Positions 45,511-58,139 of a stretch of DNA of 64,000 nt are shown here, one piece after another. A program made the translations under genes and the position numbers. This DNA is from Sciurus carolinensis (lineage: Eukaryota > Chordata > Mammalia > Rodentia > Sciuridae), in assembly GCF_902686445.1 (NCBI RefSeq), contig NC_062217.1, forward strand, positions 82,665,258 to 82,729,257. The letters run 5' to 3'. Every line of letters begins with the position of its first letter. The stretch's first letter is position 1. The notes under the pieces are model-generated. The model did no database searches. It was not told the DNA's origin and saw only the letters and a program-made list of their open reading frames with translations.

Positions 45511-46002
45511 TGCCTAGAGCTTTGCTGCTTTCTCCAAGCACCATGACTCATTTTCCCCTTTAGTCTAACTGCATCATAACTAATTTCTTCAGTTGATGTT
45601 TGAAAAATCAGGATGATATGCATGTGTGGAATTTATTTTCTGGTAGTGGGGAGAAAAGCCTAAAATTTGATGTAGTTGTTCAGAATTAATAGCAAATGTG
45701 AACTATTAATTTCATCTCAGTATATTCTGACATTAAACAAGATGGGAGACTTTTGAAGGGGATGCAGAGCAGGCCACCTTGAAACTGCTCTTCTTTAGAT
45801 GGAGTGACTGGTGGCTGAGCAGGCACTCAACATATGGGCACCACACTTTCTCCCTGACTCCTGGGAAAAGGCAATGAGAGGGTGCCCTTGGCCCTTCCTG
45901 CTGAGCACCTTTTAATTGGCAGTCACTTTGTGTTTGGGAAGATCCATAAGAATGGGGGCAAAAGAAAACCTAGGATTTATATAAAGAAGTTCAGTTCTTT
46001 GA

Positions 46003-46223
46003 TTTTTTTTTGGTATTGGGAATTGAGCCCAAGGGCGCTTAAACACTGAGCCACATCCCTAGCCCTCTTTAATATTTTATTTAATGATAGGGTCTCACTG
46101 AGTTGCTTAGGGCCTTGCTAAGTTGCTGAGGCTGGCTTTGAACTGGCTGTCCTCCTGCCTCAGCCTCCCAAGCAGCTGTGATTCCAAGCAGCTGTGATTA
46201 TAGGCATATGATACCATGCCCAC
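46003..46223 (-). repeat. Dimeric B1/ID-type SINE with internal tandem duplication
   Basis: 'ggtattgggaattgagccc', 'gatagggtctcactgagttg', 'ctcctgcctcagcctcccaa', 'ccatgcccacct'. CCAAGCAGCTGTGATT is present twice in tandem (46168-46183 and 46184-46199). Confidence 0.9.
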
Positions 46224-46227
46224 CTAA

Positions 46228-46232
<5 letters not shown>

Positions 46233-46268
<36 letters not shown>

Positions 46269-46343
46269 ACTGGGGATTGAACCCAGGGCCTTGTGCTTGC
46301 GAGGCTAACACTCTACCAACTGAGCTGTATCCCCAGCCCCCAG
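46233..46343 (-). repeat. ID-type SINE with long T-run and target duplication
   Basis: T-run of about 33, 'gtactggggattgaacccag', 'ctctaccaactgagctgtat', 'ccccagcccc'. CTAATCTTT flanks it at 46224-46232 and 46344-46352. Confidence 0.92.
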
Positions 46344-46434
46344 CTAATCTTTGATTTTGAATTGCCTGAGGAACTGGAACAGCCTTGAGTCTCTGAGTAG
46401 GAATTAATTGATGGGTGACTTTTTTTTTTTTCTT

Positions 46435-46640
46435 CTTTTAAAATTTGTTCTTTTTAGATACATGACAGTAGAGTGTATTTTGACATATTATACATACATG
46501 CAGTATAACCTATTCTAATTTAGGATCTCATTTTTTGTGGTTTTATGTGATGTGGAGTTTCATTGGTGGTGTATTCATATGTGAACATAGGAAAGTTATT
46601 TTTGATTCATTCTATTGTCTTTCCTATTCCTAGATATGGT
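46435..46640 (-). mobile_element. L1 3' UTR fragment
   Basis: 'agatacatgacagtagagtg', 'acctattctaatttaggatc', 'ggtgtattcatatgtgaaca'. Same 3' UTR type as 10379-10620. Confidence 0.75.
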
Positions 46641-47465
46641 TTTTATAACTTTGTCCCTCCCTAAGGATCCACTACTCAGGAGCAGATTGTTATCTAGACC
46701 CAGCTCATATTTATTCCTGAGAATGTCAGGGCTTTGTGGCACAGAGAAGGATCGGTGGCCTGATAGTAGTACTGTGGGTTAGGATAAGACCAGTGCTTAG
46801 ACGGTGGGCTTTTTCCTCCTGAGCTTTGGCTAAGGGCAGGCTAACTACGTGGGCAGTGGTTCATTAGTATGAGGAGTGTGCTCAGGTACACACATGATCT
46901 CATTTAATCCTTACAGCAACCTTTAAATAATCTGCCCAAGTTAGGGATAGATATACAACTGGATGTGGCAGCAAAGGTCCTGTGCTCTCCTTCTCAGTGT
47001 GGGTCTACTACTCCTATCCAGGTGAATACAGGTAGTTCAGGTTCAGGGTGCTGAGTTCAGCACTGGAAAACCTGTTTGTTAAGCCTCCTGCCCATCCTCA
47101 CTCCTGTCCTCTTATTAAAAAGACAGGTGTGAACATTCCTCCCGTTGCCTCTTTCCTGTGCTTTTTGCACCCTAACCACTGACTATGAATTTAAACTTAC
47201 TCTTTTACATTGCAGAACAGTTAATACCTTTGACATTTTGCCTCACAGACTACCTGTTCTATATTGTACAGTTCTGATTCTAATAAGGACCAATTCCTGG
47301 TCCAAATAAAGGAAAGGAAAAATAAAACAAAACCCAAAACTAAATCTATTTTTGACCTCTGGGCATGGATATGTTACAATATGATACTACTTCTTTTTTT
47401 TTTATGTAAAGTAAAAAATAAGTTTAACAAAATCATTGATTTTTTTTGTTTGTAATTTTTTCTAG

Positions 47466-47552
47466 GTTGAACACAAACGTGGAATTATATCAAAGTTTGC
47501 AGAAATTACTCTCTGATAAAAAGCTTATGGATTCCCTTGATGTAGAAACCAG
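47466..47552 (+). CDS. MIPEP: MIPEP exon 4
   Basis: 87 bp, phase 2 to 2. After completing Lys it encodes [11 protein letters not shown] and Leu-Met-Asp-Ser-Leu-Asp-Val-Glu-Thr, ending AG|gtactc so that Arg is finished by exon 5. The Asn-Val-x-Leu-Tyr motif is typical of M3 peptidases. Skipping it would keep the frame. Confidence 0.94.
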
Positions 47553-47594
47553 GTACTCATTCCTTTGCATATGACTCTAGTGATAAGGCTGAGA

Positions 47595-47875
47595 GACTCC
47601 CCCTTTGGAGTATTCTCTGCACATATAGCCCCCTGGATCTGGAATGTTCCTCCCCATATATCTCCAATGATTCCTGCAGTGTTTGTAAGACTCCACTCAA
47701 ATGATATCTCCTGTTCTTACCAGGTCAGGCCCCATCCTCTTATCTTGCTTTATTTTTCTTCATTGCTCTTGTAATTTCCATTAGTATCTTATCCATTTGT
47801 TTATCGTTACTTTAACTCACTAAATTTTTTTCACTGAGGCAACATGTAGTAGGCATTTCACCAATGAATGAACAC
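47595..47875 (-). repeat. L2 relic
   Basis: 'ctggatctggaatgttcctc', 'agactccactcaaatgatat', 'cttgctttatttttcttcat', 'tagtaggcatttcaccaatg'. Confidence 0.65.
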
Positions 47876-48029
47876 TTGATAATTTGTACTGGCCTTTATG
47901 CTTAAAGTTCCATAATTGATACCATTGGTTGATATTATCAAATTGATTTATTTACTGGGTAGATATCAAGATTTTTTAAATGATTTGCTTTGGTTAATTA
48001 GATTACTTTATTAGCTAAATGTATAGCAT

Positions 48030-48177
48030 CTGCCTGTAGTCTCAGCTACTTGGGAGACTGACGCAGGAGGATCACAAATTTGAAGCCACTGTGGGCAGCT
48101 TACTTATATTCTGTCTCAAAAGAAAAAAGAGGTAGTGTGCCTCTGGGTTCAATCATCAGTATTACCAAAAACAAAAC

Positions 48178-48179
<2 letters not shown>
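48030..48179 (+). repeat. Shortened B1/ID-type SINE
   Basis: 'gcctgtagtctcagctactt', 'gggagactgacgcaggagga', 'tctgggttcaatcatcagta', AAAAC tail. Confidence 0.8.

Positions 48180-48212
<33 letters not shown>
48180..48212. repeat. (CA)n microsatellite
   Basis: About 16 CA units grown at the SINE tail. Confidence 0.95.
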
Positions 48213-48214
<2 letters not shown>

Positions 48215-48658
48215 CAGATTAATAATAGATCTGAATTTAAAGGCCTAATTTCTAAGTCATTACATAAGAATATTTGATATATGACCTTGACTATCTCATT
48301 TTTTTGGTCCCATTTGTTTGTAAAATAAGTGTAATAGGGTTTGTCGTTTATTTTCTCATATTTGCAATCATAGTGCACAGATTTTTTTTCTCACCTATTT
48401 GGATCTGTTCTGTGTTTTATTTACGGGACACTTATTTCCTTTGGCTACCAAGTTTTTCTTTCTCCTACTGTCTGTCTATATGTTGCTATGACTCCCAGCT
48501 GAAGCCCCATTCCACAGGGACCAGTTGGTAATGGAATCTTGCTATTCATGCAATGTGTGAGTATCATGTAATATGAGTAGCACAATGAGGCTCAGCATTT
48601 GGTGGCTTATTTTCACCTGACTGGCAGGTATGCAGGTACCTGACCTTGTTTTACTTCA

Positions 48659-48830
48659 TTGATCCTGATGCTTGGTATACTAGTAAAGCTAGTATACTAG
48701 TAAAGTTTGGTATACTAGTAAAGCTAACTGTATTGTCAGACTAATTGGTTTCAGTATAATATTGATCCTGATAGCTTGGTATATTAGTAAAGCTTGCTGT
48801 GTTGTCAGACTAGTTGGTTTCAGTAGAATT
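48659..48830. repeat. Local tandem duplication with inner repeats
   Basis: Unit 1 (48659-48761) and unit 2 (48762-48830) both run from ttgatcctgat through 'tagtaaagct' to 'ttggtttcagta'. Unit 1 has two extra copies of a motif containing gtatactagtaaag. Confidence 0.85.
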
Positions 48831-49814
48831 TTAGGCTTCAGCATTATATTGCCTTCATTAGCAAAACAAGTAAAACTTGAATGCCTGTTAATGGTGCCAG
48901 ATTTATACTCATATGGTAACTTCATTGTTACTGAAAGTATTAATAAGGTTATTCAATCTGATTTTTACTATGGATTGACATGTTCACTTGTGGACTAGCA
49001 GACCATCTTATATGCAAAGTACATTTGAAAGAATAAGCTACATGGAATATCAGTAGTTTAAAAAGGAAAAGCTTTGGAAGTGGGAGAAAGCTAGAATTTG
49101 AAGTAATAATTAATGAAATATCATGACACTTGCATATCAATCAAATGTGCTGACTGGCACCCAGAAAGAACTATATCTTAGAACCATGTGTAAAGTATAA
49201 GATAATGACTAAAACAGAGATTTGTTGATTTAATAAAGTGTCTTGTCATAAGTTAATAAATATATAGAAAAAATTATTTGAGCTGAGTAGTTCATTATCT
49301 TAATAAATTCATTCCATGAAATATTAATTCTGAGATATTCAGAAGTTTTCTCAAAAGGGTCCCCTGGGTCCATAAGCTTGGGAATCTGACATGTTACTAT
49401 TTGTTCCCCCCTTGGAGAATTTTAGTACTTTAGAGTCTCTGAGAAACCCAACCACAAAGAATCCTGTTTAACTTGGGGTTTTCCAAAACCATATATTTTG
49501 TATGCAAACAACATAGAAAACTCACTTTCCAGACAATATAATGGAGGGGAAACCCCAGTTACAAAAGCACCAAAAGCTATAATTTACTTTGGAATTAACT
49601 CCCAAGGTGTGTTCAGAACCTGAACTTGGCACATGTGCATGTGCATGGACCCCTCCCTGCTCCCCAGTATGAGAAATGACTGGGAGAAATATACTGTGTT
49701 CTTAGGTAAGAAGGAAGAAAGTTTTTCTTTTTTTAACACTGCAAATAATATATAATGTAGATATGACAAACATATTATGTGTATAATATAAAAACAGCTA
49801 AATATTAGTCACAG

Positions 49815-49995
49815 AAAAGCATGAAGTCTGTCATTTATGGCAATGTGGATATACCTGGAGGATATTGTGTTGAGTGAAATAAGTCAGACACAGAAAGACA
49901 CATGTGGAATGATCTCTCATGAATGGCATCTCAAAGGTGTTCCCATAGAGGCTGAGAGTTGAATAGTGGATACCAAAGGCTGGTAGGACCAGGGG
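49815..49995 (+). mobile_element. Old L1 3' end
   Basis: 'atggcaatgtggatatacct', 'ggaggatattgtgttgagtg', 'aaataagtcagacacagaaa', 'ggataccaaaggctggtagg'. Confidence 0.7.
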
Positions 49996-51359
49996 GAAAG
50001 GGGAAAGCTGGTCCCCAGGTGAAGGACTATAGCACCACTATAGGAGAAGAGGTTCTGGTGCTCTGTGGCATGGCAGGTGACTGCAGTTGACAGTTCGCAT
50101 TGTGAATCTCAAAGTAGTGGAGAGAAATCTTGGATGTATCCACCCAGAGAGACCAGATCCTCAAGACCCTGAGAACATGTGTGCTCCAACACTCTGGCTC
50201 CTCTTCTTCTAGGCGGCTTTGGTTCAGAGGTGTGTGCAACTGTCATTTTTCTCCCTACTTCCATGACTGTCATCATGCAGGTGATTTATCATTAAGCTCA
50301 CATGGACACAGATGGTCCCGACACATGTTAATCCTTTGGAATCTCTTACTGTTGGCTACATTTGTTCAAAACGTTGAACTGATAAAAATCTGCATATTCC
50401 ACTGAATTGAAATATTTTAATCTGATACTCCCTCTTAAATTTTGTAGAATCAGGCTCTCCAGGGCTCTCTCAATCCCTTGTTTCCTAAGTTCTGGGATAC
50501 CCTCAATTTCTTGTTTCCAAATTCTTAGACATGTAGGTTCTTAAATGAGTGGATTTAACAGTGGGATTTATCCAACAGAACAGAAACAAAACAAAAACTC
50601 TTCTAGTTCATATGAACTCTAACAGGACTCATTAACAGATTTTCTCCCCAGAAAGGAAGTTTAATAGTGTTTGTTCTCTACTGACCTGTAAGTTTAGTGC
50701 TCTCTGTTTATATCTAAAAGAGACTTTGTTATTGTTGTTGTTACTTAAATTATTTTGAAGTCATAGAGAATAAATAGGCAAGCATAGGTAGAAAAAATTA
50801 CTTAGAAGAGCCTTATATGTAAGCCAGACTAGGCAATTAGATCAATGAAAAGTAGAAGAAATCTCAGACACATGTAAAACTATATTTGGTATATGATAGA
50901 GGTGCCTTTGCACACTAGTAGTGAAAAACTTGGTTTCTAGCAAATGGATAAGCATATTTTGGGGAGAAAGTAGTTGATTAAAGATTTTAAAAATTTTAAA
51001 AGAAATCACAAAAGCATTGTTAATCTTGTGATGTGGAAGGTCTTTCTTGGCACGATGCTGAAGAAAGAAGACTGATGGATTTAATTACATAAAAATTGCA
51101 AATTTGGTGTGGCAGACTGCATTCAAAGTTAAAATACACATTAGACAGATGTTAATTACAAGACAAAGGATTGATGCATTTTAATTATGTCGAAACCTCA
51201 CAAATTACTTGGGGATAGAAAGCAAACTGTTTTATAGAAAAATGAGCAAAGAATTCTTCTTGTGAGACTCTCATTTCACAAAATAAGGGATAGCAACAGA
51301 TGCCTGTTAAACTTATGCCAGTATGTCATGGTAAAAAGTGTCTAGATCCTGGACATATG

Positions 51360-51520
51360 GCTATGGGATTAGACTGCCAGGGTCCAGTATTGACTCAGCA
51401 GTTCTCTAAGCCTTGGTTTTTCTCCTTCCTAGGACAAGGATAAAAAGGTATTTCACAAGATTATAAGGAAGTTTAAATGAAATAATTCATGTAAGTGCTG
51501 TGTTCATACATGGCATCCAA
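51360..51520 (+). repeat. MIR relic
   Basis: 'gggattagactgccagggtc', 'aagccttggtttttctcctt', 'gaaataattcatgtaagtgc'. Confidence 0.6.
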
Positions 51521-51629
51521 AAAAATGGGATCTGCCACCATTAAAGAAGGTAGAATAAAGCAAAGAACCCATCAGTTAACAAACTTGAAACAGGATAAGA
51601 ATAGTGGTAATGATGGTTTGAGATAGAAG

Positions 51630-51920
51630 GGACCCTTGTCTAGTTAAATGTAAACTGATAAGTCTTTAGGAAGGACAATATGGTAATATATGTCAGTGTG
51701 TATATTTTTGATCAATTTAATTTCTTGGAATTTATCCTAAGGAAACAAACAAGGATGAAGAGATGTACTTAGGCTTTTTTTTTTTTTTTTTAATTGTAGT
51801 ATGATTTACAGGAGTAGAAAAAAATGGGAAGTATTTTTAGTCCATATAACAGAACATAACACAGATTTTGTTATGGTTTTGAAGAATGTTTAAAAATAGG
51901 GAGATATATTCATGTTTGTG
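51630..51920 (+). mobile_element. Old L1/HAL1-type fragment
   Basis: 'ttggaatttatcctaaggaa' and 'gttttgaagaatgtttaaaa' fit the ORF2 end of an ancient L1-type element. The stretch includes a T-run at 51776-51792. Confidence 0.5.
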
Positions 51921-51924
51921 ATGT

Positions 51925-52240
51925 ATTTTTTAAGTTTTTTATTAGTACACTAAAATTATACATAATAGTGGGATTCATTGTAACTTGTCCATATATGCAT
52001 GTAACATAATTTTGTCAATTTCATTCTCCAGAATCTTTCCTTTCCCTACCCTCCTATCTCCCCTTCATCTTCTACTCTACTGGCCTCCCTCCTATTTTCA
52101 TGAGATCCCACCCCCTTTTTTCTTTTTTTCCCCCTCTAGCTTCCACATATGAACCTTGGCTTATTTTGCTTAACACCATCCTCTGAAGTTCTGTCCATTT
52201 TTCTGCAAATGACATAATTTCATTTTTTGTTTTTTAATTT
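51925..52240 (-). mobile_element. L1 3' end fragment
   Basis: 'gtgggattcattgtaacttg', 'tttcatgagatcccaccccc', 'tagcttccacatatgaacct', 'cttattttgcttaacacca'. Related to 61480-61775. Confidence 0.7.
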
Positions 52241-52325
52241 TACAAGAAAAAAGCCAAATACAAAAAAATATATATTTGGGTCTCAATTATTCTAAATAAG
52301 TAATATAGCATAATGAAAGTAGATT

Positions 52326-52426
52326 AGGGCTGGGATGTAGCTCAATGGCAAGGTGCTTGCCTCACATTTGCAAAGCCCTGTGTTTGATCCCCAGTTTCAA
52401 AAAAGAAAAGACAAAAAAAAAAAAAA
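52326..52426 (+). repeat. ID-type SINE with 10-bp target duplication
   Basis: 'gggctgggatgtagctcaat', 'ggtgcttgcctcacatttgc', 'gtttgatccccagtttc', A-run. AAAGTAGATT flanks it at 52316-52325 and 52427-52436. Confidence 0.93.
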
Positions 52427-53412
52427 AAAGTAGATTGAAGAGAAATATATAAGTTTTAATCTTTTAAAGTTATCTTTGGTAGGATTAGTGACTTTAATTT
52501 TCTCATACATTTCTATAATAAAGTATAATATATAATAGAATAAATTGATATGATGAATTCCCATTACCAGTTAATCACCCCCTGCTATCTTTCTTTTCTC
52601 TTGTTAAAACAGAAAATAACTTAAAGAGAGAGGGCTATATTAGGTGGACTGTTTAGCAAGGGAGAGGAGTAAGGTGAGATGGTGAGGCCAATTTGGGGGC
52701 TTGAGTGAAGTGCTCTACATTATTTAAGAAAGAATATAAATGACTACATTATTTTCAGAATTTCAGAAGAACTTGAATTCTGTTTATTTAAAATGTGTCA
52801 GACACAGTAATCAGGAAGATAAATACATCCATTTTGGAAAGTCAAAGAAAGGCAGAAGAATATATCAAATATTTGGTTAACCTCTCTCCAGAAAAAAAAA
52901 AAATTAAAAAATATTTTGTTGACAGAAAAAGGTATTACAATTGAAATCAGTTTCAAACATAAATCAGGATTAAAAAGAAAAAGAACGGTTTTCCTTAGCC
53001 AAGAAACTTGGCTTCCGGCATAGCATCAAAGAATTGAGTATTCGAAGTAGTTGCTACTAGTTGGAAGAAAAACTGAAAATCTCATGCAAGGGGCCTTTGA
53101 AAAATCATCCAAGTATAAACTGGTTTTTGTTTTTAATTATTAGGATTTGGATGAAGTTGAAATAAGTAATTATGATGGTGATTTTAACAGGTTCACACTC
53201 TCTGAATAAGCTCTTACATGACAAGCTAATGATAATTATCAGTCAACTAGATGTTTTGCCTGACTTCTGAGATATTAAGTTCCTCGTTTAAAACAGACAA
53301 ATTGTGTATATGCTTGAATGTGTGTTGAAACAACTTTTGGCAATAAATTTTGAAAGGCTGATTTAACAAAAAGAAAAAAACAGCACTGATTTTTGTTAAT
53401 AAATTTTATTAA

Positions 53413-53514
<102 letters not shown>

Positions 53515-54171
53515 TGATCCCTCTTGTTTTACTAGCATTTATAGTTGACATCTTTGTTGTAGTAGTCCTTGTAGAGTGCTTGAATTTTCATATACAAAAA
53601 TGCTCAGGTCTTTGTTATGGAATTCTCCCATAGGCTGTGTTTGAATGTAGTGCTCTCTGGAAGCTGGACTATCACAATTAAGAAATGGCTTGAGACAGTT
53701 GGTATGCTTGAGATGTCATGGAATTAGGGTAAGATGGGCAATATCAGTGAAGATCTGCAAGCAAATAGGCTATATCATTGATAGTTGAAAGTACAGGGGA
53801 TAACTTTAAGTGCATTTATTCACATTGTCCATGTTTTTGACAGATCCACACACTTTTGTTCTGACAGCAATAATTGTAGGTCATACAGTGTTTACACTAG
53901 GATGAAGGGCCTGATACATTGTCCAGACCTCTTGTTTTACAGATGTGAAAACAGGATGAAGTGATTTTTTCACATTCTCTTCCTTAGTTCCCAGGACTTC
54001 TCCTGGCCACTGCTCTTTCTAGAACATGACATCTTAAGAAACTGAGTGCTGCATTTTAAAAGATAACACTGTTTCTCCAAATAAATGTAATATAATTAAG
54101 CCATTTACCTTGGGACAGATTAGTTTATCAGTATATCTTTGAAAGTAAATGTCAATCTTGAGAATATACCA

Positions 54172-54512
54172 CTAGCTGTTCATATTCATGGGTTCCACAT
54201 CTGGATTTAACCAACTGCAGATGGAAAATATTCTGAAAAATAATTGCATCTATACTGACATGTATAACTTTTTTCCTTTTCATTATTCCCCCCCAAAACA
54301 CAGTGTGTAACTACTTACATGGCATTTACATTGTATTAGATGTTGCAAGTCACAGAGGTAATTTAAAGTACATGGAAAATATACATAGGCTCTATGCAAA
54401 TACTATATACCATTTTAGATAAAGGACTTGAGCACTTGTGGAGTTTGGTATCTGTGGAGGGAAAGGGTGTGTCTTGGAACCTATGCTTTGTGGGTGTTGA
54501 GGGATGATTGTA
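54172..54512. mobile_element. MER2-like (Tigger) DNA transposon
   Basis: 'catgggttccacatctggat', 'ctatgcaaatactatatacc', 'ataaaggacttgagcacttg', 'gttgagggatgattgta'. Same orientation as the copy at 34856. Confidence 0.75.
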
Positions 54513-55129
54513 TATCTTATATGATAAATACTGTCATTTTGATAGGCACTGTGCTTGAATATTAGTGGGTCCACTCACCTGTCTGGTGTTTTTATGTGGC
54601 TTCAGGGATTTGGCACCTGACTACTGGTCTGACCCTGAGCTGGAATGTGCTTTCCCATGAGGTCACAAGGTCAATGGGCTCTACTATAAATTCATAGTGC
54701 TTTAAGTGAACATTTTTGCCCCTTTCAGACCAGTTATTTATTAATACTGTTTTATACAAGTGATACATACCATATTATCTGATTCACTTGAAAGAAAGTT
54801 TCAGAGGCAATTTGTATTTTTTCTCTTTCTAGTACTCTCTTATCTTAATTAGTAACCAAGTCAAATCACCTTGACCAGATGGCTGCACTGTCCTAAAAAG
54901 CCTTTGTCTTCCTAATAGTCGTTATAATTTATATCACCTGAGCTTTGCTATATTAAAGCATATGTTTCTCATCATATCTTCCTGATAACTTCGAAAATGG
55001 TACCGTTATTCTTGTTTTATTGATGAAGACACTGGTGAACTAGAGGGTGTGGGAGGCTATTATGTAAAGTCATTCAGACTCCTGCAGGCAAATTGCTGCT
55101 CTGTCTAACCTCTCTCTGAACATTAAGAA

Positions 55130-55570
55130 TCATTTTCTTAAAGCATGAATTTGATTGTTACTTATTCTCATGCTCAGAACCTCTCAGTGCTTCCCTTTTT
55201 CTAGTGAAAAAGAGTTCACATCTCTATGTAACAGAGTTCACACCTCTCTATGTGCTCCATTGCAGCTCACCACACCTGTGTCTTCCCTATATGTATGTTG
55301 TGTATGCCCTCCTCCTTGCTAGGTTTGCCTGGCTAAAATCCCCCTGGAGATTCATCTTCAGGACAGGTGGTCTGTGCAGCCTTTATCAGTTCCCCAGTTG
55401 GAGTTTTGTATTCATCTGAACTCATTGTACTTGTTTCACTCATATGGCATTTATCCTTATCACATATAGGCATTTATCTGCCTTTTATTGAAGTTGTTAC
55501 TGTTATTATTATTACATCACTTATGTAAATTATAGGATTATCAACGACAGAGCACATACATCATGATTTT
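55130..55570 (-). repeat. L2 relic
   Basis: 'agaacctctcagtgcttccc', 'cacctctctatgtgctccat', 'ttgtacttgtttcactcat', 'ttatcaacgacagagcac' in loose L2 order. Confidence 0.45.
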
Positions 55571-56051
55571 TAATGCATAACAGTTTTGGACGTAGTAAAA
55601 TAGCAAATCACTGAGACATGAATCATTGTAATCCTAGCTAACATTAATAGAATTTGATATCAGGATTCCTTCTGATATCTTCAAAAGGAACATTGCTAGC
55701 AGAGATCTACATGAATAGTTGTAATATTTTATCTAATCCTAATAAAAAATCCTTTTTAAAGTTTGTTGACACATGCTATGTATTGTTTCAGTAGTGTATA
55801 CATTGCTACTTTATCTAACATGTGTCCTTAAAGTGTAGTACTCTTTTCTAGTAACTAACTCCTTGGGGACCCCTTCAGTATTAAAGATGCAAGAAAAGTA
55901 AATCTGTTAAATTCTAACTTCCATGCCTGTTCTCAAAGGTGCCCCACTAGGACAGGGTACAAAGAAGACATGTTACATGTTTTAGAAGAGAGAGCTTGAA
56001 GTAAACCCACCAACATAATCTACAAATATAAAGGCCTGTATTCTTTACAGG

Positions 56052-56178
56052 CTTTTTTTTTTCCCTTTGAGTTGGAGTCTCGTTATGTTACTAGACTGAT
56101 CCCCAATTCATGGGCTCAAGTGATCCTCCTGGCTTAGCCTCCTAAGTAGCCAGGACTATTGATTTATACCTCTGTGTC
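56052..56178 (-). repeat. 7SL-derived monomer (B1/FLAM-like)
   Basis: 'gagttggagtctcgttatgt', 'ccaattcatgggctcaagtg', 'atcctcctggcttagcctcc', 'taagtagccaggacta'. There is no ID half, so it looks older than the dimers. Confidence 0.7.
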
Positions 56179-56940
56179 TAACAGTTTTGTTCAATTTTTA
56201 AGATTTTGTGAATAAAGTGAATATAAGTATATTTTTAACAGTCACTTATTAACAAATTCATATACTTTTTAGAGATTTTAAAGTATTGCACATTTAATTG
56301 TCAGCAAATGAAGAAAAGGTATGTCTAGCAGATTGTTGAAATCAGAAAGTGAACTGTTTTTGTTTTTCCAGGTATTTTACCAGGTGATAAAAATTATTTG
56401 AAATTATTAATTTTATCACATTTTAATTTTTTCATAGTGAAAGCTTTGGGGAAAATTTTTGTACTACATGGTAGTTTCTAAACATTGTTCAATTTTTTTA
56501 GTTATTCTACTAGTTACCATTAGGTGGTGATACACGGCCATATCAGAAACAAAACAGGAAAAGAGAAATCTGAGCCAAAAGACTTTGGAGTCCTGAAAAC
56601 TTACGTTTCCCATGAAGTTTGAATTTTCTATATTGAAAACTTTGGGTTATTATTACATAGTTAATTTTTTCAACTTCTTATCAACCATACATCTACAGCT
56701 TATGTATTTAACTTTTAGAACAATTAGTACTGAGTAATAACTTTTTAAAGGTATAATACTTTTTAGAATTTATTAGTAGCTATTGACCCCTTTCCCAGAA
56801 AGATTTACAGATGATTGACTTGATACCCCTTTGTGAGCCCAGTCCAGAAGCTTATCTGGTTTTCCAGGTACAAATAACTGGGAATCCATACCTTGTCCTC
56901 TAGGAGACTTGAATAATTATTGTGAACTGTAGCTTATATT

Positions 56941-57100
56941 TCTTTTTTTTTTAAATTTTTTAAAATTTGTTTTAATTAGTTGTACATGACAGTAGAATGC
57001 ATTTACACATTTTGATAAATCAAAAATACATAAATGGAGTATAATATCTCATTTTTCTGATTGTACATATTGTAGGATCACATCAGTCATGCAGTCTGTA
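56941..57100 (-). mobile_element. L1 3' UTR fragment
   Basis: T-rich start, 'agttgtacatgacagtagaa', 'tgcatttacacattttgata'. Same 3' UTR type as 46435. Confidence 0.65.
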
Positions 57101-57781
57101 GTTTATATTTCATCTGAAAACATTTGTGGCAACTCCTTTGATAATGCACATTTTCTTAGGAGATGGTGTGTTATAAAGCTGTGACTGTAAAATAAAACTT
57201 CTATGGTTCTTTTGGTCCATTCACATCCTCATCACTGAGAAGCTGAGGTCCTGGCAGGTACACAGGTCCATGTGCCAGGTGTTGGGTGCATTTTCACGGA
57301 GTTGTGAACACTGTTCTACTATGTGAAGCTTCAGTCTACTTCTAATGGCTTTATTACTGTTGTTCTGCAGCCGCTCAAGAGTATCAAAATCAGAACTTTT
57401 GAAGTGGGCTTCCCCCCTGTGTGTGTTCATCACTGTTCTATAAAACCCTCTATTACTTCCCTTTCTCTCTGCCCTATAGTCTAATCTTTTAAGATTAAAT
57501 ATAATTTCTGGATCTGCCCTTCAAATACTTAAGTTTTTCTTAGTCCAGAAGCACTTTGTAAGTACCCATTGAACAGAGTTAACCAGCTCTCTCTTCTCTG
57601 GTTCACTTAAGGAAGGGTTTTTTTTGGGGGGAGTGAGGGACAGAGGAAGATTCTGTATTTTTTTACATTATTAATTTCAAGCATAAGTTACATAATTGGA
57701 TTAGACATAAAATAGAACTCTGGAAGTTGTATAACTCTTAAAATATAGGAACATAAAACCAAAGATAATTTTTTTACTGGT

Positions 57782-57984
57782 TTTATTATTATTATTATTA
57801 TTATTATTTGGTACCAGGAATTGAACTCAGGGGCACTCAACCACTGAGCTACATCTCCAGCCCTATTTTGTATTATATTTAGAGACAGGGTCTCACTCAA
57901 TTGCTTAGTGCTTTGCACTAATGATCCTCTTGCCTTAGCCTCCCAAGCCTCTGGGATTAGAGGCATGCGCCACTGTGCCTGGCT
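57782..57984 (-). repeat. Dimeric B1/ID-type SINE with (TTA)n tail
   Basis: (TTA)8, 'ggtaccaggaattgaactca', 'ccactgagctacatctccag', 'gagacagggtctcactcaat', 'gcatgcgccactgtgcctgg'. Confidence 0.95.
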
Positions 57985-58139
57985 TGGTATCTTAAATAAT
58001 TAATCAACGTCAAGATATTAAATGTCCTGTATTGGCAAGATATATGTCAATTTCCTACCTTTATAGATTATCTATTAAATTAATTGTGAAATGTTAATTT
58101 AAAATGCCTTTAAATAACATTTACGTCTCCCACATGTAG

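Noticed and set aside
50130..50405. A 91-codon frame in MIPEP intron 4
   Set aside because: No matching splice phase with MIPEP and no similarity I recognise. It sits just after an old L1 end.
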